A stretch of 12,480 nt of DNA from Gammaproteobacteria bacterium UBA3498 (GTDB lineage Bacteria > Pseudomonadota > Gammaproteobacteria > Pseudomonadales > Pseudohongiellaceae). Made by a program: the position numbers and the translations under genes. This document shows positions 6,753 through 12,480 of this stretch, piece by piece. The notes below the pieces were generated by a model that was not told the DNA's origin, ran no database searches, and worked only from the letters and a program-made list of their open reading frames with translations. Positions within the stretch are counted from its first letter, which is position 1, and the number at the start of each line of letters is the position of its first letter. The DNA lies in contig DFQD01000020.1 of the NCBI GenBank assembly GCA_002377605.1, positions 1 through 12,480 of the forward strand. Direction: 5' to 3'.

Positions 6753-7436
6753 TTAACTAAAATTTAGAATATTAAGCAGTGGCTCAATTTGTTCAGGTCG
6801 TTGCACTACAAAATCTGCGTACCACTCTTCAATCTTTGATTCTGCATTTATGTAGCCGTAGCCAGCTGCAATTGCTATTACATTTGCATTTTTAGCTGCC
6901 TGTATATCGCGTTGATGGTCACCAATGTAAACAGCTTTTTCTATATTGCAATTCAGTTTTTCACATGCAACTAAAATAGGTTCTGGATGAGGTTTGCGAT
7001 TTTTGACATGATCCGGACAGACTAATACGCTGCAACGCTCACTTAAGGAGAGCTCATTTAACAGTGCCACACTGTAGAGGTTAGGCTTGTTGGTTACAAT
7101 TCCCCATGGAATATGCGCCTGTTCCAATCCTTGTAGTAAACTATTTAGACTCGGATAAAGAAATGCCTCGGTAGTTTTTATCTGTTCTTCGTATAATTCC
7201 AATAATCTCTGGTTTAGCGCTGGAAACTCTTCAGCATCTTCTTCAATTGCGAAAGCAAGCTTCACTAGAGCGCGTGCGCCATCGGACACAGTTTGATAGA
7301 TGAGGCTTGAATCTATCGAAGCCCGCTCATGTTCTGCTAATAGCTTATTAACTACTTGAACAAAATCTGGCGCGGTATCGATTAAGGTTCCGTCCAAATC
7401 GAATAGCACGCCTTCTATAGAAGTTTGAATTGCCAT
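6753..7436 (-). CDS. mupP: HAD phosphatase, probable MurNAc 6-phosphate phosphatase MupP
   Basis: This 227-residue haloacid dehalogenase-superfamily phosphatase of the Gph-like group has all four HAD motifs. Motif I is FDLDGT with nucleophile Asp13 and acid Asp15, motif II is IVTNK with Thr115, the motif III Lys is in NRKPHP at Lys148, and motif IV is YIGDHQRDI with Asp173 and Asp177. A helical cap (about 20-85) sits between motifs I and II. By motif alone it could be phosphoglycolate phosphatase. Its position between ubiG and yciK is that of MupP in Pseudomonas, which dephosphorylates N-acetylmuramate 6-phosphate in the anabolic cell-wall recycling route that bypasses de novo UDP-MurNAc synthesis. 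The specific substrate is therefore inferred from synteny. The ATG at 7436 follows the ubiG stop by 13 bases. Confidence 0.85.
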   Translation of the reverse strand: MAIQTSIEGVLFDLDGTLIDTAPDFVQVVNKLLAEHERASIDSSLIYQTVSDGARALVKLAFAIEEDAEEFPALNQRLLELYEEQIKTTEAFLYPSLNSLLQGLEQAHIPWGIVTNKPNLYSVALLNELSLSERCSVLVCPDHVKNRKPHPEPILVACEKLNCNIEKAVYIGDHQRDIQAAKNANVIAIAAGYGYINAESKIEEWYADFVVQRPEQIEPLLNILNFS

Positions 7437-7449
7437 CTGTCACTTCTGA

Positions 7450-8151
7450 TTAGTCTGCCCGTCTTTGGTAAAAGGCAATGTAATTTACATCGACATTGTC
7501 TTCCAAAAAATAGCGCTTAGTGAGTGGATTGTAGCCAATCCCAATTTGGCCCTTTAATTTTAGGCTGTTCTCCCGACACCATTTTGCTAGTTCCGAGGGG
7601 CGGATAAATTTTCCGTAATCATGAGTGCCCTTGGGTATTAAATTTAAAAGATACTCCGCGCCAATAATTGCTAATAAATAAGCTTTGGGATTGCGATTGA
7701 TAGTAGAGAAGAAGATCAATCCGCCAGGTTTAACCAATTGATTGCACGCTTTTACTACAGAACTAGGATCCGGGACATGCTCTAGCATTTCCAAGCAAGT
7801 TATGACGTCATAGCTTTCAGGCTCTGATTCTGCTAGGTGCTCAGCAGAAGTCTTCCGATAATTGATATTTAGCTTGCTTTCTAATTGGTGCAGTCTTGCA
7901 ACTGATAATGAAGCATCAGCCAGGTCGATGGCTGTAACTTCGGCACCATGATGAGCCATGGCCTCCGCTAGGATGCCTCCACCGCAACCGATATCCAAAA
8001 CGCTTTTGTCCGCGAGATTAATCTGTTGACTAATATAATTCATACGCAACGGATTTATTTCATGTAATGGCTTGAATTCACTATTCGGATCCCACCAGCG
8101 TGCCGCCAACTCTTCGAATTTTCTAATTTCTATTTCGTCAACGTTCGCCAT
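7450..8151 (-). CDS. ubiG: Ubiquinone biosynthesis O-methyltransferase UbiG
   Basis: UbiG performs both SAM-dependent O-methylations in ubiquinone synthesis, on the C5 and C6 ring hydroxyls, at the inner face of the cytoplasmic membrane. The class I methyltransferase fold is plain. Motif I is VLDIGCGGG at residues 51-59, the acidic ribose-binding residue is Asp76 in AIDLA, CLEMLEHVPDP is at 119-129, and GGLIFFSTINRNPKAYLLAI follows. The N-terminal family signature KFEELAARWWDP is present. Length is 233 residues against 240 in E. coli. The ATG at 8151 lies one base after the mtaD stop (TAG T ATG), so translation is probably coupled. Each turnover releases S-adenosylhomocysteine, which the upstream deaminase may remove. 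Confidence 0.96.
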   Translation of the reverse strand: MANVDEIEIRKFEELAARWWDPNSEFKPLHEINPLRMNYISQQINLADKSVLDIGCGGGILAEAMAHHGAEVTAIDLADASLSVARLHQLESKLNINYRKTSAEHLAESEPESYDVITCLEMLEHVPDPSSVVKACNQLVKPGGLIFFSTINRNPKAYLLAIIGAEYLLNLIPKGTHDYGKFIRPSELAKWCRENSLKLKGQIGIGYNPLTKRYFLEDNVDVNYIAFYQRRAD

Positions 8152-8152
8152 A

Positions 8153-9475
8153 CTATTGACCCAATTGATTAGTAATTTTGGTCTGCCAGGTTTCTGCAGT
8201 TTGCTTAATTTTATTTATATCAAGGGTAGTTAATGTGCCGCTATCCAAAATTCGAACTCCAGAACACCACACATCACTTACTTGCGTTGGATTAACGGTA
8301 TAGACCAGGTGAGAGATTGGGTTATTTACCGGTTGGGAATTAATTGAATCCAGATTTACTGCAGTTATATCAGCGGTCTTTCCAATTTCCAGGCTGCCAA
8401 TATCAGATTCAAGTCCGAGGGCCTTTGCTCCGTTTATTGTTGCCATTTCCAATGCCATTGCCGCAGGAACAGCTCTAGCATCCTTACTTACTACTTTAGC
8501 CATTAACGCGGCCGATCGCATTTCACTAAACATGTCAAGATCATTATTGCTTGCAGCACCGTCTGTTCCTAGTCCAACATTGATATCTTGGTTGATTAAC
8601 TTGTCGACGGGGCACAAACCACTAGCCAATTTCATATTCGATTCTGGGCAGTGCACTACATTTGCGCCTTGCTCTGCTAGAGATTTAATTTCTTCATCTT
8701 GCAATTGGGTTGCGTGAATACAGTTAAGCCGAGTTGATAGTAGGCCTAATTCCCGCAATCTCTGCAGGGGTCGGCGGCCATCATTGGCAAGAGCATCGGC
8801 TATTTCTTGTTCCGTTTCATGCAAATGAATATGGATAGGTAAATCGAGTTCTTCTGCGAGAATCCCAAGCTTCTGTAGTGGCTCATCGGAGACTGTATAA
8901 GGGGCATGAGGGCCAAAAGCGGTAGAAACTAATTCACTATAACGATAGTCATCGTGTAGTTGAGTAGCTTTGTTTATGTACTCGTCCGCGCCCTGAGCCC
9001 AAGCTGTCGGAAAATCTAATACCGGGCTAGCGAGCTGGACGCGCATATGTGCTGCCAAAGCAGCTTTCGCTACTTCGTCTGGGAAAAAATACATGTCAGC
9101 GAAACAGGTAGTGCCAGATCTAATCATTTCAGCGATCGCGTGAGTTGCGCCTTCAAAAACGAACTGTCGATCAACAAATTTTCTTTCTAAGGGCCATATT
9201 CTTTTCTCAAGCCACTCTTTCAAAGGAATGTCATCTGCACATCCTCGCAGCAGAGTCATAGGAGCATGACCATGGGCATTTACTAATCCGGGGATAAGAA
9301 CGTGATTATCAAGAGAAGTAGTATTGGCGCATTGGTACTGAGTGGTGATGGATTCAGTAGGACCGATGGCAAGAATCTTTTTGTCTTTGACTGCTATTGC
9401 GTGATCGGTAAGAACTTGTTCACGAGGAACGACAGGAATAATCCATTTCGATTTGATGACTAGATCAACTTCCAT
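8153..9475 (-). CDS. mtaD: 5'-methylthioadenosine / S-adenosylhomocysteine deaminase (TRZ/ATZ amidohydrolase)
   Basis: This 440-residue protein is a metal-dependent amidohydrolase that should deaminate the adenine ring of methylthioadenosine and/or S-adenosylhomocysteine. The metal and catalytic residues of the family are all in place: HxH at His68 and His70 in LVNAHGHAPM, His217 and Glu220 in HIHLHETE, His254 in CIHATQ and Asp305 in GLGTDGAASNN. RSGTTCFADMYF and FGPHAPYTVSD are further family landmarks. The best-studied orthologue in this gene order, P. aeruginosa PA3170, prefers methylthioadenosine, feeding a methylthioinosine phosphorylase. Which substrate dominates here cannot be told from sequence. 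It is the first gene of the minus operon, with a perfect TATAAT about 97 bases upstream of its start. No strong ribosome binding site precedes the ATG at 9475. A guanine or other TRZ/ATZ deaminase is possible but less likely given the neighbours. Confidence 0.9.
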   Translation of the reverse strand: MEVDLVIKSKWIIPVVPREQVLTDHAIAVKDKKILAIGPTESITTQYQCANTTSLDNHVLIPGLVNAHGHAPMTLLRGCADDIPLKEWLEKRIWPLERKFVDRQFVFEGATHAIAEMIRSGTTCFADMYFFPDEVAKAALAAHMRVQLASPVLDFPTAWAQGADEYINKATQLHDDYRYSELVSTAFGPHAPYTVSDEPLQKLGILAEELDLPIHIHLHETEQEIADALANDGRRPLQRLRELGLLSTRLNCIHATQLQDEEIKSLAEQGANVVHCPESNMKLASGLCPVDKLINQDINVGLGTDGAASNNDLDMFSEMRSAALMAKVVSKDARAVPAAMALEMATINGAKALGLESDIGSLEIGKTADITAVNLDSINSQPVNNPISHLVYTVNPTQVSDVWCSGVRILDSGTLTTLDINKIKQTAETWQTKITNQLGQ

Positions 9476-9571
9476 AAAAATTCTGCTTTTTTTTACTTGT
9501 TTTGCCCTTACATGGAGTGATCACTTTTTGCACTATATTTTAACTAATTTTTCAATTTAAGCAGGGTCATC

Positions 9572-9577
9572 ATTATA
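9572..9577 (-). promoter_or_regulatory. Candidate -10 box for the mtaD-ubiG-mupP-yciK operon
   Basis: On the minus strand this reads TATAAT, a perfect sigma-70 -10 element, about 97 bases upstream of the mtaD ATG. The -35 region at the proper distance does not resemble TTGACA, so the assignment rests on the -10 and its position. Confidence 0.35.
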
Positions 9578-9579
9578 CC

Positions 9580-9585
9580 TATAAT
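9580..9585 (+). promoter_or_regulatory. Candidate upstream -10 box for gyrA
   Basis: This is a perfect TATAAT on the plus strand, two bases from the mirror-image TATAAT used in the other direction. The -35 position (9557-9562, TTAAGC) is a poor match. A transcript from here would have a leader of about 340 bases before gyrA. Confidence 0.3.
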
Positions 9586-9700
9586 TTTGCAAAATAGCGC
9601 GTTCCGAATAGCGTCCTCGAATCCTTTTTAACTAATTGATAATTATAGATAAAATATACTAGTATTTTTTGATTTCGAGTGTCTTTTTCGAGCGGAATTA

Positions 9701-9709
9701 TGGTAGAAT
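9701..9709 (+). promoter_or_regulatory. Candidate extended -10 promoter for gyrA
   Basis: TGG followed by TAGAAT matches an extended -10 element (TGn plus a five-of-six hexamer), which can work without a good -35. Transcription would begin near 9716, giving gyrA a leader of roughly 215 bases. Confidence 0.4.
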
Positions 9710-9761
9710 TTAGCCTAAAATTTGAGTCTGTTATTTGAGTATGTTTTTAAGGTAAGAAATT

Positions 9762-9875
9762 TTGAAAAATGGGTTCAAACTGTTTAAAAGTTTGTTAGAA
9801 ATTAACAGAAAACGCAGTCCACCCGGTAAATATACTACTGAAAGATACGAAATCTCTTGCAAATATCACAAGTAA
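9762..9875 (+). CDS. Possible 37-residue ORF in the gyrA leader, function unknown
   Basis: A TTG at 9762-9764 opens 37 codons ending in TAA at 9873-9875. AAGG at 9749-9752 lies nine bases upstream and could serve as a ribosome binding site. The product would be small and basic (about ten Lys or Arg), starting MKNGFKLFKSLLEINRKR, with no signal peptide and no recognised domain. It lies downstream of the extended -10 and 55 bases before gyrA, so it would be in the gyrA transcript. I do not recognise it. Such a short ORF in AT-rich DNA may be chance; the main points in favour are the Shine-Dalgarno spacing and the higher GC of its middle part. Confidence 0.2.
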   Translation: MKNGFKLFKSLLEINRKRSPPGKYTTERYEISCKYHK

Positions 9876-9930
9876 TATATCTCCAATTCAGCCCATCGAA
9901 ATTATCACTCATTTAGGAAAAAGTTAGTCT

Positions 9931-12480
9931 ATGTCTGAGTTTGCCAAACAGGTTCTGCCTGTCGCATTAGAAAGTGAAATGCGTGAATCTTATCTGGCTT
10001 ATGCGATGAGCGTGATCGTAGGTCGAGCTCTGCCGGATGTAAGAGATGGACTCAAACCGGTTCATCGTCGCGTTCTATTCGCAATGAATGTGCTTTCTAA
10101 CGATTACAACAAGCCTTACAAAAAATCGGCCCGAGTAGTTGGCGATGTAATTGGAAAGTATCACCCCCATGGCGATACGGCTGTTTACGACACAATCGTA
10201 CGCATGGCGCAGAATTTTTCGCTACGTTATCCCCTCGTTGATGGGCAAGGTAACTTTGGTTCCATTGATGGAGATGCAGCCGCTGCTATGCGTTATACCG
10301 AGATTCGCATGGCCAAAATTGCGCATGATTTGTTAGCAGATCTCGATAAAGAAACCGTCGATTTTTCGCCAAATTATGATGGCACTGAAGATATTCCGGA
10401 TGTTTTGCCGACTCAAGTTCCAAGCTTACTGGTTAACGGCTCTTCAGGAATCGCTGTTGGTATGGCGACGAATATTCCGCCGCATAATCTTAGCGAAGTA
10501 ATTAATGGTGCGATCGCCTTATTGGATGACCCTGAATTAGAGATTGATACTTTAATGGAGTGTATACAGGGGCCAGATTTTCCAACCGCGGGAATAATTA
10601 ATGGAAAGGCAGGGATTGTGCAGGCTTATCGCACCGGTCGTGGTCGTATTTATGTTCGCGCTAAAGCGGAAGTAGTTACTGATGAAAAAGCTAACAGAGA
10701 AAGCATTATCGTTACTGAGATTCCGTATCAGCTAAATAAATCAAAACTTATTGAGCGAATTGCTGAACTCGTAAAAGAGAAAAAAATTGAGGGTATCAGT
10801 GAACTCAGAGACGAGTCGGACAAAGACGGATTGCGCATAGTAATCGAGTTACGTAAAGGTGAAATGGGAGAAGTAGTTCTTAATAACCTTTATGCCCAAA
10901 CTCAAATGCAGTCTGTATTTGGGATCAATATGGTTGCTTTGGTCGATGGGCAGCCACGTCTGCTTAACCTTAAAGAAGTTCTCAATGCATTCATTAGGCA
11001 CCGCCGAGAGGTGGTTTCAAGAAGAACTATCTTCTTATTGCGCAAAGCAAGAGAAAGAGGACATATTCTAGAGGGGCTAGCTGTTGCGCTAGCAAACATC
11101 GATGCGGTTATCGAGTTAATTAAAAGCTCGCCGTCATCTGCAGATGCTAAGGAGAAATTGCTCGAACGTTCTTGGAAATCCAAAAGTGTATTAGAGATGC
11201 TAGGAGAAGCCGGTTCTGACTCCTGCCGCCCCGATGATCTAGAAGAGCGCTATGGATTAAAAGATGAAGAATACTTTCTATCACCAGAGCAAGCTCAAGC
11301 GATTCTAGAATTACGTTTGCATCGCCTAACGGGTTTAGAGCACGAAAAGCTCATCAATGATTACAAGGAGCTGCTAGTTCAAATTGCTGATTATGTGGAT
11401 ATACTGAAAAATCAAGCTCGCTTAATAAGCGTTGTCAGGGGTGAGTTACAACAAGTTCAGAAAGAGTATGGAGACGAACGACGAACAGTAATTGTAGGGT
11501 CTCAGCAAGATCTTACAATGGAGGATTTAATCTCCGAAGAAGATCGTGTTGTAACTATTTCTCAAGGGGGGTATGCGAAGACACAGCCACTCGCCGATTA
11601 CACAGCTCAACGTCGAGGGGGAATGGGTAAAGCTGCAGCTATGGTCAAAGATGAAGATTTTGTAGAACATCTTTTAATTGCGAATACTCATGACACACTT
11701 TTATGTTTTAGTAGTGTTGGAAAAGTTTATTGGTTGAAAGTTTTCCATATACCAGTTGCTAGCCGTACTTCCAGGGGTAAACCTATTATAAATATTTTGC
11801 CTCTGGAAGAGGGTGAACGTATTACAAGTATGCTTCCTGTTAAGGAATACGACGATGAACATTTTGTTTTTATGGCCACAGCCAATGGCACTGTCAAAAA
11901 GACCGGATTAAACAACTTTGCACGTCAACGTAGTGTAGGGTTGCGCGCCATTGAGCTAGAAGACAACGATGAGTTAGTTGGAACTGCTGTTACTGATGGG
12001 GAAAGAGATGTCATGCTGGTTAGCACTAGCGGCAAAACGATTCGTTTTAAAGAATCCGATGTCAGACCCATGGGGAGAACCGCGCGTGGAGTGCGCGGCA
12101 TTAAGATGGGCGATCAATTTCGGATGATTTCCCTGATTATTCCTGATGACGATAAACAGATATTAACCGTCAGTGAAAATGGTTATGGAAAACGCACGAA
12201 TATTTCTGATTATCCGATTTATGGCCGCGGAGGGCAGGGAGTAAAAGGAATTCAAGTTAGTGACCGCAATGGTTCCGTAGTCGGAGCAGCTCAAGTGACT
12301 GAAAATGATGAAATTATGCTGATATCTAATAAAGGAACCTTGGTTCGTACTCGGGTTGAAGAAGTTTCCTTGCAAGGCAGAAATACCCAGGGCGTAAGAT
12401 TAATCAAACTCAAAGAAGGCGAAAAACTTGTAGGCCTCGAACAGGTTGATGAACCTGATGACGCTCTAATAGATTCTGAA
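9931..12480 (+). CDS. gyrA: DNA gyrase subunit A, 3' end beyond the window
   Basis: GyrA is the breakage-reunion subunit of DNA gyrase, which introduces negative supercoils with GyrB and ATP. The frame is open for 850 codons to the window edge; E. coli GyrA has 875 residues, so only the acidic C-terminal tail and stop should be missing. Residue numbering matches E. coli at the key sites: the catalytic tyrosine is Tyr122 in AAAMRYTEIR, and the quinolone-resistance region GKYHPHGDTAVYD carries Thr83 and Asp87. Thr83 is the normal residue in Pseudomonas. The GyrA box needed for DNA wrapping is at 560-566 and reads QRRGGMG, with Met in place of the usual Lys565. The C-terminal beta-pinwheel follows, ending with NGYGKRTNISDYP and GRGGQGVKGIQV. 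The ATG at 9931 is preceded by AGGA at a rather long 12-base spacing. Confidence 0.98.
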   Translation, partial: MSEFAKQVLPVALESEMRESYLAYAMSVIVGRALPDVRDGLKPVHRRVLFAMNVLSNDYNKPYKKSARVVGDVIGKYHPHGDTAVYDTIVRMAQNFSLRYPLVDGQGNFGSIDGDAAAAMRYTEIRMAKIAHDLLADLDKETVDFSPNYDGTEDIPDVLPTQVPSLLVNGSSGIAVGMATNIPPHNLSEVINGAIALLDDPELEIDTLMECIQGPDFPTAGIINGKAGIVQAYRTGRGRIYVRAKAEVVTDEKANRESIIVTEIPYQLNKSKLIERIAELVKEKKIEGISELRDESDKDGLRIVIELRKGEMGEVVLNNLYAQTQMQSVFGINMVALVDGQPRLLNLKEVLNAFIRHRREVVSRRTIFLLRKARERGHILEGLAVALANIDAVIELIKSSPSSADAKEKLLERSWKSKSVLEMLGEAGSDSCRPDDLEERYGLKDEEYFLSPEQAQAILELRLHRLTGLEHEKLINDYKELLVQIADYVDILKNQARLISVVRGELQQVQKEYGDERRTVIVGSQQDLTMEDLISEEDRVVTISQGGYAKTQPLADYTAQRRGGMGKAAAMVKDEDFVEHLLIANTHDTLLCFSSVGKVYWLKVFHIPVASRTSRGKPIINILPLEEGERITSMLPVKEYDDEHFVFMATANGTVKKTGLNNFARQRSVGLRAIELEDNDELVGTAVTDGERDVMLVSTSGKTIRFKESDVRPMGRTARGVRGIKMGDQFRMISLIIPDDDKQILTVSENGYGKRTNISDYPIYGRGGQGVKGIQVSDRNGSVVGAAQVTENDEIMLISNKGTLVRTRVEEVSLQGRNTQGVRLIKLKEGEKLVGLEQVDEPDDALIDSE

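Larger units (their letters stand above)
9476..9930. other. 455-bp AT-rich divergent intergenic region between mtaD and gyrA
   Basis: This region separates two divergent start codons and is much richer in A and T than the flanking genes. It holds candidate -10 elements for both directions, a 10-bp perfect palindrome (ATACTAGTAT, 9656-9665) and one short ORF with a plausible ribosome binding site, each listed separately. A gyrA ribosome binding site (AGGA, 9915-9918) lies 12 bases before the ATG. No remnant of mtnA, which sits between these genes in Pseudomonas, was recognised. No tRNA or riboswitch class was recognised. Confidence 0.7.

Noticed and set aside
10902..11183. 93-codon minus-strand ORF inside gyrA
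   Set aside because: gyrA is uninterrupted here with strong family identity; the antisense frame is a by-product of its codon usage.

Overview
The window looks like ordinary chromosomal DNA of a gammaproteobacterium of moderate to low GC. The basis is gene content and order. There is a trpS-scpA-scpB-rluB block and a gyrA / deaminase / ubiG / mupP / yciK block, both arranged as in Pseudomonas and its relatives. The ScpAB proteins imply an Smc-type condensin rather than MukBEF, and UbiG and MupP point to the same part of the class. There are no tRNA or rRNA genes, CRISPR arrays, insertion sequences or phage genes.

Layout. Positions 38-332 (minus) hold a decayed yciI gene that was once directly downstream of yciB (348-959, minus), an inner-membrane cell-envelope protein. 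Across a 142-bp divergent gap lies a plus-strand run: yciO (1102-1722), trpS (1753-2967), scpA (3054-3959), scpB (3972-4946, followed by a displaced reading frame to 5133) and rluB (5185-5922). It meets a tight minus-strand operon head to head: deaminase mtaD (9475-8153), ubiG (8151-7450), mupP (7436-6753) and yciK (6748-5972), with gaps of 1, 13 and 4 bases. A 455-bp AT-rich gap separates mtaD from gyrA (9931 to the window end, plus), which lacks only its C-terminal tail.

How the genes fit together. ScpA and ScpB are partners in Smc condensin, and GyrA is half of DNA gyrase, so both blocks touch chromosome topology. TrpS and RluB serve translation. In the minus operon, the deaminase consumes methylthioadenosine or S-adenosylhomocysteine, the latter being the by-product of methyltransferases such as UbiG. 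MupP belongs to cell-wall sugar recycling, and YciK is an SDR of unknown substrate.

The notable points are small-scale. The yciI gene is dead: three nonsense codons and a one-base insertion in an A/T run. The scpB frame ends at a G6 tract, after which a strongly acidic reading frame continues for 62 codons in the +1 frame, as if the C-terminal tail had been cut off by one extra base. Three consecutive genes (trpS, scpA, scpB) start with TTG, TTG and GTG. The gyrA-mtaD gap carries mirrored -10 boxes, an extended -10 and a possible 37-codon ORF. I found no convincing undescribed multi-gene system in this window.
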